DNA of 64,000 nucleotides, taken from NCBI RefSeq assembly GCF_001590965.1, contig NZ_BCTW01000002.1:186001-250000 (forward strand). The letters are read 5' to 3'. The position numbers and the translations under genes are program-made. Positions 10,465-18,243 of the stretch are shown here, one piece after another. Source of the DNA: Novosphingobium lentum NBRC 107847 (GTDB lineage Bacteria > Pseudomonadota > Alphaproteobacteria > Sphingomonadales > Sphingomonadaceae). The notes under the pieces were generated by a model that was not told the origin of the DNA, ran no database searches, and saw nothing but the letters and a program-made list of their open reading frames with translations. Numbering within the stretch: the stretch's first letter is position 1; every line of letters starts with the position of its first letter.

Positions 10465-10740
10465 TTAGCCGTTCAGCTTGTCCTTGACCGCCTTGGCGAC
10501 TGAGAAGCTGAGCTTGCGCGATGCGGCAATTTGCATCGACGCACCGGTAGCAGGATTGCGGCCTTCGCGCGCCGGGCTGTCCTTGACCTTGAACTTGCCA
10601 AAGCCCGGAAGCGAAATCTCATCACCTTTGGCGGCAGCATCGGCAATAGCGGCAAAGACGCCATCTACGATCTTCTTGGCATCAGCCTTGGTCAGTCCGT
10701 TTGCGGCTCCAATCAGGTCCGCGAGGTCACTGCTATTCAT
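10465..10740 (-). CDS. HU-family DNA-binding protein
   Basis: 91 residues starting MNSSDLADLI, with the HU/IHF arm signature GFGKFKVKDSPAREGRNP. HU proteins bend DNA and help replication and recombination. The longer frame upstream is not used: the chosen ATG has AGGAGT seven bases before it and gives the normal family length. It converges with the Cus operon (stops 50 bases apart). Carriage beside a replication/transfer module is common on large plasmids and ICEs. Confidence 0.9.
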   Translation of the reverse strand: MNSSDLADLIGAANGLTKADAKKIVDGVFAAIADAAAKGDEISLPGFGKFKVKDSPAREGRNPATGASMQIAASRKLSFSVAKAVKDKLNG

Positions 10741-11069
10741 CAAAAACACTCCTGAACTTTGGGTGATATTACCCCTGCGACGCTGCTTACGAGCGCAGAT
10801 TCTACCGGTCAATCGCCGCACATGTTCCCCCTGCTGAGGGCAAATGGAGCAACTGGATGGACTTCGACTCAGCACAGCGTGGCGTGGGGCAATGCTGGAA
10901 TGCTCCAGCCTGGCCGGAAGGCGAAGACCATCCCCGCTCTTTGAGGCTGTCCTTGGCCCCTTCGGTCCCTTTGCGTTCAACCCGTAAAGGGTCCGCTACG
11001 TGTACCACGTGCGGCCGCTCGGGCTTTGCCTGTCGCGGTGATCGCGGTCCCGAACGGTCCTGTCGGTTG
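10741..11069. other. Intergenic region with a long inverted repeat, no clear gene
   Basis: I see no convincing coding region between the HU start and the hairpin at 11070. It holds an imperfect inverted repeat with 12-base arms (10964-10975 and 10983-10994, seven-base spacer, two mismatches). No T-run follows, so an intrinsic terminator is unlikely; a protein-binding site or RNA hairpin is possible. Confidence 0.4.
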
Positions 11070-11107
11070 CCTGTCGAGCGGGAACGGTTCCCGCTCCCGG
11101 ACAGGAG
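11070..11107 (+). promoter_or_regulatory. Hairpin whose 3' arm overlaps the ribosome site of the next ORF
   Basis: The core is a perfect palindrome, GAGCGGGAAC-G-GTTCCCGCTC (11076-11096). Outside it CCTGTC (11070-11075) pairs with GACAGG (11100-11105) across a three-base bulge, making a stem of 16 pairs. The last bases of the 3' arm are part of AGGAG (11103-11107), the likely ribosome site for the ORF at 11117. The fold could hide that site, or the palindrome could be an operator. Confidence 0.5.
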
Positions 11108-11116
11108 ATCGGGACA

Positions 11117-11281
11117 ATGCCCCTCAACATCGCACAGCGTCACGCCTGGAGCCTCGCAAGAACCCTGATGGTCTGCATCACCCTGTTTCACACCGGCGAA
11201 AATTACGGTGTCATGACCAGCGACGAATATGATGGTGACACCAGCAACATTGTCCAAGTCTATGACCCATTCTCTCGCTGA
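11117..11281 (+). CDS. Small hypothetical protein (54 aa)
   Basis: A 54-residue frame starting MPLNIAQRHAWSLART and ending VYDPFSR. It is supported by AGGAG nine bases before the ATG and by codon use like the surrounding genes. There is a hydrophobic patch (LMVCITLFH) and an acidic C-terminal part (SDEYDGDTSN). I recognise no domain. It lies just after a strong hairpin that overlaps its ribosome site. Being short, it could be chance, but ribosome site, composition and position make it better than random. Confidence 0.45.
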   Translation: MPLNIAQRHAWSLARTLMVCITLFHTGENYGVMTSDEYDGDTSNIVQVYDPFSR

Positions 11282-11425
11282 GCCTCGGATGATCTACATC
11301 GCAACTGACCGGAGACTGGAAACGGTCTTCCGGCCTTGTTGCTATCCTGCTATCAAGAGGACACATATTGCGCTGTGGAGGTGGTGGAGAGCGCGTCCGA
11401 CGACCAGTTCGTCAAGGAGGACGCC

Positions 11426-11836
11426 ATGATACTCGCCGCCATTGTTGCCATCATCGCAATCGCAATGCTCTGTTCGCTGCTGCTCAATCTGATCATCTAC
11501 GCCTTGCCGCTCTATGTGGGCACCACCGCTGGACTATGGGCCCATGCGTCCGGAACCGGTGTCTTGGTGTCAGTCATCGCAGGGGGCTTAACTGCCATCA
11601 CGGTGCTGGTCATCGCGCAGTGGCTGCTGGCAGTAGTCCGCTCACCCTTGCTCCTTGCCGTTGTTGGTCTGCTCTTTGCCCTTCCGGCAGCCTTCGCCGG
11701 ATATCATGCCGTTTACGGGATCGTCGGACTGGTCATGCCGCCCAATGCGGGATCGATCGTCTTGTCGAGCATCGGCGCTTTGGCCGTCGGGATCATGGCG
11801 TGGGTGAGGGTGCCGACCACCGGCCACAATCGTTGA
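11426..11836 (+). CDS. Small membrane protein of unknown function
   Basis: 136 residues with four hydrophobic segments (about 1-30, 35-58, 65-90 and 100-128) and no charged catalytic motif. I do not recognise the family. The start at 11426 is preferred over the longer frame from 11336 because AAGGAGG (11414-11420) stands directly before it and the protein then begins in a membrane helix. No partner gene is close, so no function is proposed. Confidence 0.6.
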   Translation: MILAAIVAIIAIAMLCSLLLNLIIYALPLYVGTTAGLWAHASGTGVLVSVIAGGLTAITVLVIAQWLLAVVRSPLLLAVVGLLFALPAAFAGYHAVYGIVGLVMPPNAGSIVLSSIGALAVGIMAWVRVPTTGHNR

Positions 11837-12455
11837 TTTTTATGAAAGCCCCGTCCGGCAGAACCGAGCGGGATGATCGCGCAAGGTCTGGGGCCACTGG
11901 CTGAGGCGGGCACGATCAGAGGCTCGATTGACATTCGCATCTGCGACATGGGGTCGAGATCAGGGTGCGTTGTGGAACCCCGTTGCCCGATGACAAATGC
12001 GGCGGAAACGAGCGATGCTCGGCAGCGCCGGTATCAGCGCAGCATTACACATCGGCGGGAGGTGTGGACGGCAGTGGTGCCTACGGTGAGGGCGACTGTT
12101 ACTCCTGACGCATCGGACGCGATCACACCCTGGAATTGCCTGTTTTTTGAGCATGGCACTCGATTGATGCCAGTTCTCCTTGGAATCTGAGGTCAGGCAC
12201 AGGCGCTCATACGGACCTCGTCAATGGCTTGGGTTGGCAGGGACCGGCTGCGCCTGACTTGCCCTTGCCGCAACGGTTCGGGCCAGCTTTCTTCCCCTGC
12301 GTGTGCCACGCATTCCTCGCGAAACAAGAAACCCGTCCCTTCACCGTCCTCCGCTTTGCTGCGGCCCTACGGGTGCGGCAGGCAAATCCCCCCGCCTTGC
12401 ACCAGCCATCGAGGCCGCGATGAGCGCGGGCTCGACCAACTCAAGGAGACGTAAC
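11837..12455. other. 620-base stretch without a supported gene
   Basis: Several short frames cross this region but none has a good ribosome site, domain or biased codon use. The last 200 bases, running into the DUF736 gene, look like a long untranslated leader ending in AAGGAG at 12443-12448. I found no promoter or repeat I would defend. Confidence 0.4.
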
Positions 12456-12779
12456 ATGGCAAACATCGGTTCATTCAAGAAGGTCGGCAATGACTACCAG
12501 GGCGAAATCGTCACGATGAGCGTGCAGACGAAGAACGTCCGCATCATTCCCGAAGCCGCAACCGACAACGAAAACGCCCCCTCGCACCGGGTCTTCGTGG
12601 GCCGCGCGGAAATCGGAGCTGCCTGGACCAAGCGCTCGAACGAAGGCCGCGACTATCTCTCGGTCAAGCTCGACGATCCCAGCTTCACCGCTCCGATCTT
12701 CGCCAACCTGTTCGACGACGAAGACGGCAAGACCTTCAACCTCATCTGGTCGCGCGCCCGCAAGTCCAACGGCGACTGA
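12456..12779 (+). CDS. DUF736 family protein (first copy)
   Basis: 107 residues with the DUF736 pattern: MANIGSFKK start, DNENAPSHRVF in the middle, GAAWTKRSNEGRDYLSVKLDDPSF and an LIWSR end. DUF736 proteins are short and alpha/beta, of unknown biochemical role, and very often encoded in alphaproteobacterial conjugative elements. A diverged second copy is at 17150-17488. AAGGAG precedes the ATG. It probably marks the edge of the transfer backbone. Confidence 0.88.
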   Translation: MANIGSFKKVGNDYQGEIVTMSVQTKNVRIIPEAATDNENAPSHRVFVGRAEIGAAWTKRSNEGRDYLSVKLDDPSFTAPIFANLFDDEDGKTFNLIWSRARKSNGD

Positions 12780-12836
12780 GACCGCCTCACACCCCGCCCG
12801 GCACCGCCGGGCGGGGCATTGGTGTGCCAGAAATCC

Positions 12837-13052
12837 TCAGGCGAGCGGTTTCTGCAGGAGATCGACCGGATCAACGCCAAACACTTCCGCAATCCGCTCG
12901 ATCACATCGATCGAAGCGCCATAGCGGCAGCGTTCGAGCGAACTGACATAGGTGCGGTCTATGCCGGCCCGATGAGCAAGCTCCTCCTGTGACAGCCCTT
13001 GAGCCTGCCGAAATGCCTTCAGATTTTGCGCCAGAACCTCTCGAAGTTTCAT
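12837..13052 (-). CDS. XRE-family helix-turn-helix regulator
   Basis: 71 residues, essentially a single Cro/CI-type helix-turn-helix: LSQEELAHRAGIDRTYVSSLE (about 20-40), followed by a helix ending in VDPVDLLQKPL. I start at the ATG giving MKLREVLAQNLKAFR; the longer upstream frame has no family match. A perfect 11-base inverted repeat lies 19 bases upstream of the ATG, the expected place for an autoregulatory operator. It probably controls the divergent DUF2285-type genes as well. Confidence 0.88.
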   Translation of the reverse strand: MKLREVLAQNLKAFRQAQGLSQEELAHRAGIDRTYVSSLERCRYGASIDVIERIAEVFGVDPVDLLQKPLA

Positions 13053-13070
13053 CCTCGGGAGAAAGCGACC

Positions 13071-13105
13071 TTGTAGAGAATTCAACCACGGAGTATTCTC
13101 TACAA
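13071..13105. promoter_or_regulatory. Perfect 11-bp inverted repeat, likely XRE operator
   Basis: TTGTAGAGAAT (13071-13081) and ATTCTCTACAA (13095-13105) are exact inverted copies with a 13-base spacer, so equivalent positions are 24 bases apart, close to two helical turns and hence on one face. It is the only strong symmetry in the divergent gap 13053-13400 and sits at the 5' end of the XRE gene. The rest of that gap shows no gene. Confidence 0.6.
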
Positions 13106-13400
13106 TTCGACATGATTGACTGGCGCCGTGGTGTCCCAGGGCGTGACTAACAAAACTGCAAGCATTGCGGAGTATTTGGGAAGGCAAGGTGGCGGAGAAC
13201 CGCTGGCACATTGTCGCCAGTTCAATCCAGATCGCCGAAGTCGGGTCTGTTTGAATACCATGCGCGCGGAGATGCTGTTGCCAAGCATCATCCCATGAGA
13301 CGGTGCCTGTCATAGCCGGGCGGGTATAAGCATTCGGCCCATTGTGGTGTATACTCTCGCCGATTGAGCGAGACACGTCCTTGAATGGGAGTGACTGCAC

Positions 13401-13649
13401 ATGGCCGATCCTGCGTTCGAAGACCGGCCACCGGGTGGTGACCAGGTGACGGAATATGACCGACAGCACCACCGGAGCTATTGGCGTATTCTCGACGCGG
13501 AAGCCGAACGGGCGGATTGGCGCGAGGTAGTCACGATCATCTTCGGCATCGATGCAACGACGGAACCCGATCGTGCCCGGTCTGTCTATGATACCCACCT
13601 TGCCCGCGCGCGGTGGATGAGTGATTCTGGTTATCGGCAGTTGCTCTGA
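13401..13649 (+). CDS. DUF2285-type small regulator
   Basis: 82 residues with the pattern YDRQHHRSYWRILDAEAE-ADWR, then PDRARSVYDTHLARARWM and GYRQLL. I associate this with the short DUF2285-domain proteins found in alphaproteobacterial ICEs. Members of this group act in the control of element excision and transfer (for example the QseM/FseA type in Mesorhizobium ICEs). It precedes a longer protein of related type at 13801. Function as a transfer regulator is inferred from family and place. Confidence 0.65.
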   Translation: MADPAFEDRPPGGDQVTEYDRQHHRSYWRILDAEAERADWREVVTIIFGIDATTEPDRARSVYDTHLARARWMSDSGYRQLL

Positions 13650-13800
13650 TTCCGGCCGAACTCGAAGAATAGTGCCTCTGCGCTATGCCGTGAAGGCTAT
13701 GCCGTTCACTGCACGACGGCAGTTCCCAACAATTTCAGGCGATTCGTAACTCTGCGCCGCCTGCCGCCATCTCCCGCAGCGGGCGCGCAGGAGAGTATCC

Positions 13801-14580
13801 ATGCCAGCGACAAGGGATTGGCGCGATCCCATCACTGGTGATGAGGACGCTGCGCTGCAAAGCTGCGATATCGCAGTCGGCTATCTCAGCCGAAACCCTC
13901 GTTATCTCCGCGATTATGAAGCCGCCCTGGAGGCCGTTGGCAGGAGCGATATTTCTGCTGAAGCAGCGACAGAGGCGCTGATCGAGACGTGGGGCTTGAG
14001 CTTCGTCGTGTCGACGGCAAATCCCTACGATCCGAAGGCTGTAATTGCGCGACCGGACGTTGCACCTGCCAATGTCGTCTTGGTCGAGGCGCCCGCCACG
14101 CTTCCCGAGGCATGTCCGATCGATCTGACCTTGACCGGGTCGATCAGAACTCAACTGGAAGTTCCGCGCGGGATCTACACGGTCCTCGCCGATCCGCAGG
14201 GCGATCATCATGTCTGGCAACTCGCACCTGCTGGTGCGCCATTGGCGCTGCTGATCCCGAATGGACCTTACCGCGGGATCCGCCTGGCTGCGGCCCAGAG
14301 ACTACATCGCCACCTGCGTGGCCTTGTCTCGGGACAGCCGCCCCTGTTGCTGAGCGACAAGGCGCGAGACCACCATCGCTGGTTGTTCCGCTCCCTTGAT
14401 GCCCGGCTTGCCGGGGCAAAGCCGCGCGAGATGGCCGCGATTATGATCGGCGATTATGTGAGCGGCTTTAACGCGGCGGAATGGTGCGATTCCCGCGAGC
14501 GCCGAAAAATCAGCCGTTGGTGCGCCGCCGCCACGAAGCTGATGACGGGCGGCTACCTTCGGCTCCTTTGCGAACGCTGA
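13801..14580 (+). CDS. DUF6499/DUF2285 (RovC-like) transcriptional regulator
   Basis: 259 residues in two parts. The N-terminal 45 residues (WRDP then YLSRNPRYLRDYEAAL) match the DUF6499 segment usual in front of DUF2285. The C-terminal part (about 165-255) has LFRSLDARLAGAKPREMAAIMIG, the RovC-type DNA-binding domain. This architecture is common in ICE regulators that switch on transfer or excision genes. A ribosome site (CAGGAGAG) precedes the ATG. The target genes are not known. Confidence 0.7.
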   Translation: MPATRDWRDPITGDEDAALQSCDIAVGYLSRNPRYLRDYEAALEAVGRSDISAEAATEALIETWGLSFVVSTANPYDPKAVIARPDVAPANVVLVEAPATLPEACPIDLTLTGSIRTQLEVPRGIYTVLADPQGDHHVWQLAPAGAPLALLIPNGPYRGIRLAAAQRLHRHLRGLVSGQPPLLLSDKARDHHRWLFRSLDARLAGAKPREMAAIMIGDYVSGFNAAEWCDSRERRKISRWCAAATKLMTGGYLRLLCER

Positions 14581-14701
14581 TCTGGGACACCTGCGGCACC
14601 ACTTACGGGTGTCCATTCCGGGACGCCCGCAGCACACCCATTATCCCCTCCTGTTCGCCGCAGCCGCACGCAAGCGGCCGGTGTTTGCCGGAGGATCACC
14701 C

Positions 14702-14968
14702 ATGTCACTTGCCCTTGCCGTTGCTACGCCGCGTTACCTCAAGACCCCGGATGCCGCCGTCCATCTCGGTCTTTCTGCCCGAACGCTTGAGAAGCATCGC
14801 TGCTTCGGCACCGGCCCCATTTATCGCAAACTGGGCGGTCGGATTGTCTACGCCATCGATGACCTCGAAGCCTGGACGGAGCTTGGTCTGCGCCGCTCGA
14901 CTTCCGATCCCGGCAAGGGTGTGGTCCACCCAGCCAAGCGCCTGCCTTCCGACGTCGTGCGGCGCTGA
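14702..14968 (+). CDS. Excisionase/AlpA-like helix-turn-helix protein
   Basis: 88 residues with a MerR-like minimal DNA-binding fold: RYLKTPDAAVHLGLSARTLEKHRCFGTGPIYRKLGGRIVYAIDDLEAW covers helix, turn, helix and wing. Such proteins act as excisionases or as local regulators beside replication genes. The start at 14702 has GGAGG ten bases upstream; the longer frame has none. It ends directly against the replication initiator gene, so the two form one unit. Confidence 0.75.
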   Translation: MSLALAVATPRYLKTPDAAVHLGLSARTLEKHRCFGTGPIYRKLGGRIVYAIDDLEAWTELGLRRSTSDPGKGVVHPAKRLPSDVVRR

Positions 14969-15862
14969 TTGCCCGTGCCACCGCAATCCAACGCCATCAG
15001 CGCCGTGCATGAGCGCGCGCAGCTCGATTTATTTCGCTCTATCCCTGGCGACCTTGCGCCCCGCGATGCGCAGGATCTCATGGCATGGCCGTTCTTCAGC
15101 CTAGCCAAGACCAAGCGCCTTCAGCCCATCGACTTTCGCATGGGTGACACCTGGATCAAGGTTGAGGCAACACCGGAACATGGCATGGCGAGCATCTGGG
15201 ATGCCGACATTCTCATCTGGGCCGCCAGCCAGATCGTCGAGGCCCGCGATGCTGGGCGCCCCACGTCGCGCCTCATGGCGACGACGCCGCATGAAGTGCT
15301 GACCTTCATTGGCCGGGGCACGTCCGCGAGGGACTATGACCGTTTGAAAGCCGCACTCGACCGGCTTCAATCGACGACGATCGCCACTTCGATCCGGCAA
15401 CCGCATCAGCGCCACCGTCATCGATTTTCATGGATCAACGAATGGAAGGAGCGGCTTGACGGCAATGGCCGTCCGCTCGGGGTGGAACTGATCATTCCGG
15501 ACTGGTTCTATGCCGGCGTGGTCGACCAAGCCTTGGTGCTCACTATCGATCGCGCCTATTTTAGTCTGACAGGCGGGATCGAGCGATGGCTCTACCGGAT
15601 CGTGCGCAAGCATGGCGGGCGGCAGCGTGGTGGCTGGAGCTTTGACGTTTCTCACCTTCACCTGAAATCCGGCGCGCTATCGCCTCTAAAACGCTTCGCA
15701 TTCGAACTGCGCGACATCGTGCAGCGCCAGGCACTGCCGGGATACAAGCTCACGCTCGAAACCACCTTCGGCCGCGAGCGCCTGATCTTCACGCCGACAC
15801 CCCCTGATCTGTTCGATGTTGCGATGCGCCGTGCCGGTCTTCGGCCTGTGGATAAGCGCTGA
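14969..15862 (+). CDS. repA: Replication initiator protein A (RPA family)
   Basis: About 297 residues. Landmarks are ERAQLDLFRSIPGDLAPRD near the start, MAWPFFSLAKTKR, LIWAASQI, the segment ERWLYRIVRKHGG and the C-terminal PTPPDLF. This is the RPA-type initiator carried by many alphaproteobacterial plasmids and ICEs. The start is uncertain: TTG at 14969 touches the previous stop, and GTG at 14975 is an alternative. Three direct repeats begin seven bases after its stop and are probably its binding sites. It points to autonomous or transient plasmid-type replication. Confidence 0.85.
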   Translation: MPVPPQSNAISAVHERAQLDLFRSIPGDLAPRDAQDLMAWPFFSLAKTKRLQPIDFRMGDTWIKVEATPEHGMASIWDADILIWAASQIVEARDAGRPTSRLMATTPHEVLTFIGRGTSARDYDRLKAALDRLQSTTIATSIRQPHQRHRHRFSWINEWKERLDGNGRPLGVELIIPDWFYAGVVDQALVLTIDRAYFSLTGGIERWLYRIVRKHGGRQRGGWSFDVSHLHLKSGALSPLKRFAFELRDIVQRQALPGYKLTLETTFGRERLIFTPTPPDLFDVAMRRAGLRPVDKR

Positions 15863-15868
15863 TGCGGC

Positions 15869-15931
15869 TCGTGCTATCAGGAACCGGCGGAGTCGTGCCA
15901 TCAGGAACTCCAGAGTCGTGCTATCGGGAAC
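15869..15931. repeat. Three iteron-like direct repeats after repA
   Basis: The 16-base unit TCGTGCYATCRGGAAC occurs at 15869-15884, 15893-15908 and 15916-15931. Copies differ at one or two positions and are spaced 24 and 23 bases, close to two helical turns. An AT-richer stretch follows to about 16015. Position directly downstream of an initiator gene, helical phasing and flanking AT-rich DNA are the marks of an iteron origin. Confidence 0.65.
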
Positions 15932-15993
15932 CGAAATCGCCTCGAACGCCGCAGAACTCCTCGCCATTTGGCGGCCCTAACTATGCTAACAAT

Positions 15994-16008
15994 GAATCCT
16001 ACGGATTC
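15994..16008. repeat. Short inverted repeat in the putative origin region
   Basis: GAATCC and GGATTC separated by TAC form a small palindrome in the AT-richer stretch between the iterons and the DUF2840 gene. It could be an operator or part of the origin. Six-base arms alone are weak evidence. Confidence 0.3.
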
Positions 16009-16038
16009 TATCTAACGCATCAGCGGACTGTGGATGAA

Positions 16039-16572
16039 ATGCCAGAGCGGCGCGATCATGCCGCCAAATGGCGTCATGGACAGGCTCTGCAGGACCGGGG
16101 TGATAACCCTGATGACCTGACCGCAGTCTCGCTCACCTGGATTGCCGGGAAGAGGGAAGAATGGCTGCGTTTTGGCCGCCCGGTCGGGGACCGTATCATC
16201 AACCGTCGGACACGCATCGCCTCGTTCCGGCCAGATGCGATTTTCGCGCTGGTGCGCTGGGAGGCCAACGACTTCGGGACGATCGCTTCGCATATCGATG
16301 TCGTGCGGGCTGTGAGCCGTCACGAAGCCTTCACCACATTGCCCTGTATCGATCCCGGCGGGGAACTGCTGCTACATATCTCAAGCTGGCCAAAGGTCAG
16401 CCAGGTGCTGCGCGCGATCGATACGGTTGAAGCCATCGGTATCGACGCCTGCGACGCGGATGCCGATCATTGGCGCCAGATCCATCATCAGATCGCCGCC
16501 GGACAGACGCCATCGGAATATACCTCCTGCCGTCACCGTGCCTGGCTCAAGCGCAAGGCGGTGTGGCAATGA
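16039..16572 (+). CDS. DUF2840 family protein
   Basis: The family pattern is plain: LTWIAGKREEWLRFGRPV, then RTRIASFRPDAIFALVRWEANDFGT, the segment TTLPCIDPGGELLLHI and RAWLKRK at the end. DUF2840 proteins are backbone genes of Trb-type elements, usually just before traF; no biochemical role is established. The start is uncertain. The frame stays open back to 15862, but that would run through the iterons, so I chose the ATG at 16039. The stop overlaps traF by four bases. Related elements as I recall them have a ParA gene before DUF2840; here there is none. Confidence 0.8.
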   Translation: MPERRDHAAKWRHGQALQDRGDNPDDLTAVSLTWIAGKREEWLRFGRPVGDRIINRRTRIASFRPDAIFALVRWEANDFGTIASHIDVVRAVSRHEAFTTLPCIDPGGELLLHISSWPKVSQVLRAIDTVEAIGIDACDADADHWRQIHHQIAAGQTPSEYTSCRHRAWLKRKAVWQ

Positions 16573-17153
16573 AGCGCAAGTCTTGCATCGCACTGATGCT
16601 GGCTGCTTGCGGCGCGATTGCCGTGACGGCTGTCAGCCATCCGTCACCACGTTTCATCTGGAACGCCAGTGCCAGCGCGCCGATCGGGCTCTATTCTGTC
16701 AGTCCCATTGATCAGCCGACTACCGGTCAGCTGGTGGCGATTTCGCCGCCGCCGCACTGGGCGCGGTGGATGGCCGAGCGCCATTATCTGCCGGTCGGCG
16801 TACCGCTTCTCAAACATGCAGCCGCACTCCCGGGGCAACTCGTCTGCCGCGCGGGTCGCGCCGTGAGTGTGGACGGGGGGGTGATCGCATTCGCCCTGTC
16901 ACGCGACCGACTGGGTCGTCCGCTGCCCGACTGGCAGGGCTGTCACCAGCTCCGAAACGACGAAATATTCGCCGTAAATGCTGCCGTCCCGGACAGCTTT
17001 GACGGCCGGTATTTCGGGCCACTGCCTGCCCGTTCGGTGATCGGCGCTGCGTCGCCGATCTACACTCAGGCGGCGCCTGGCAGGCCATTCATCTGGCGAA
17101 ACTCAGCAGACCCGATTGCCCCTCAACTACTCGATGAAAGGACCACCCCATGA
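16569..17153 (+). CDS. traF: TraF, S26 family conjugative signal peptidase
   Basis: 194 residues. An N-terminal membrane anchor (about 5-22) is followed by SAPIGLYSV, the S26 catalytic-serine box, and by VGVPLLKHAAALPGQLVC with the general-base lysine. A C-terminal YFGPLP box is also present. TraF peptidases process the TrbC pilin into its cyclic form in P-type systems. Start and stop each overlap the neighbouring gene by four bases. Confidence 0.88.
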   Translation: MKRKSCIALMLAACGAIAVTAVSHPSPRFIWNASASAPIGLYSVSPIDQPTTGQLVAISPPPHWARWMAERHYLPVGVPLLKHAAALPGQLVCRAGRAVSVDGGVIAFALSRDRLGRPLPDWQGCHQLRNDEIFAVNAAVPDSFDGRYFGPLPARSVIGAASPIYTQAAPGRPFIWRNSADPIAPQLLDERTTP

Positions 17154-17488
17154 GCAATATCGGCAGATTCCGCCGCACTGGAGACGGCTTCGAAGGCCGC
17201 CTTCATACACTGACCCTCGACGTGGAATTACGCATCACTGCGAGCGCTGAATCCGACAACGAACATGCACCGGCTTGGCGCGTAATAGCCGGCGATGCCG
17301 CTGCCGGACTGGAAGTCGGCGCGGCGTGGAACCGCATCGGTGAGAAGGCCGGTGCTTACCTCTCACTGGTGATCGACTGCCCGTCACTGACTCAGCCAAT
17401 CCGTGCCAATCTCTTCCCGGCCCATGACGATACTGGCGAACACGTGCTCGTCTGGAATCGGCCCTCGCGTGAAGCGCGGCACGGTTGA
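17150..17488 (+). CDS. DUF736 family protein (second copy)
   Basis: 112 residues, clearly related to the protein at 12456-12779 (shared MSNIGRF-like start, DNEHAPAWRV, GAAWNRIGEKAGAYLSLVIDCPS) but strongly diverged. It sits in the transfer operon between traF and the transglycosylase, where elements of this type normally carry it. It overlaps traF by four bases. No function is known for the family. Confidence 0.87.
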   Translation: MSNIGRFRRTGDGFEGRLHTLTLDVELRITASAESDNEHAPAWRVIAGDAAAGLEVGAAWNRIGEKAGAYLSLVIDCPSLTQPIRANLFPAHDDTGEHVLVWNRPSREARHG

Positions 17489-17492
17489 GCCG

Positions 17493-18152
17493 ATGCGCCT
17501 GCTTTGCACATCGATCGCCGCGCTCTTGCTGGCCGTCGTCAATCCTGCTTGCGCGGGAACGCCTGACGAAACCGATGCCATCGCTCCGCCCTCTAGCCGA
17601 TATGTCGAGGAAGCCGCCCGCCGTTTCGGCATCCCGGAACACTGGATCTGGGCGGTCATGCGTGTCGAGAGCGCCGGTCGCGTGCAGGCACGCTCGTCAG
17701 CCGGAGCAATGGGACTGATGCAGATCATGCCTGGCACATGGCAAGGTTTGCGCGCGCGTCATGGTCTGGGATCGGACCCCTATGACCCGCGCGACAACAT
17801 CTTGGCCGGTGCTGCCTATCTGCGAGAAATGCATGACCGCTACGGCGAATATGGCATGCTGGCAGCCTACAATGCCGGCCCCGGACGCTATGAGGACTAT
17901 CGCTCGCGCGGTCGTCCTCTGCCTTCTGAAACCGTCGCCTATGTCGCAAAGCTGATGCCGATGATCGGTGGTCAGCCTGCAACAACCCAAGCGATGCGGC
18001 AGCCAATTGTAGCGCCGACCTGGACCGATGCCTCGCTCTTCGTTGTGCGCGCTTCGGCGGCTCCGCGTACCTTGCCCGACACTGCATATGCCGCCCCACC
18101 TCGTGCTTCAGCGTCGCTCTTTGTCGCCGTTTCCGGGCCAAATCCGCGATGA
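17493..18152 (+). CDS. Conjugative lytic transglycosylase (VirB1/TrbN type)
   Basis: 219 residues. A signal peptide (ALLLAVVNPACA) is followed by an SLT domain with catalytic glutamate in AVMRVESAG, then GAMGLMQIMPGTW and LAAYNAGPGRYEDY, the three boxes of family-1 lytic transglycosylases. It opens peptidoglycan for assembly of the transfer channel. The C-terminal 60 residues are low-complexity. I chose the ATG at 17493 because it gives the signal peptide directly; upstream GTG codons would overlap the DUF736 gene. Confidence 0.88.
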   Translation: MRLLCTSIAALLLAVVNPACAGTPDETDAIAPPSSRYVEEAARRFGIPEHWIWAVMRVESAGRVQARSSAGAMGLMQIMPGTWQGLRARHGLGSDPYDPRDNILAGAAYLREMHDRYGEYGMLAAYNAGPGRYEDYRSRGRPLPSETVAYVAKLMPMIGGQPATTQAMRQPIVAPTWTDASLFVVRASAAPRTLPDTAYAAPPRASASLFVAVSGPNPR

Positions 18153-18243
18153 TCTTGGCTGATACCTCAATTCGCATCGCAACGTACATTCTCGTATTTT
18201 GGCGAAGGAATAGGTCAATTGGCCGGAAGGGGAAGGAGGGAGG

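Noticed and set aside
12229..12423. 64-codon Pro-rich frame before DUF736
   Set aside because: No ribosome site or domain; it looks like an untranslated leader.
14584..14632. Stem-loop CGGGTGTCC-ATTCC-GGGACGCCCG before the AlpA-like gene
   Set aside because: Plausible weak terminator of the RovC-like gene, but no T-run and short arms; not enough to list.
15862..16038. Upstream extension of the DUF2840 frame
   Set aside because: It would translate the iteron repeats, and the residues do not match the family; chance open frame.
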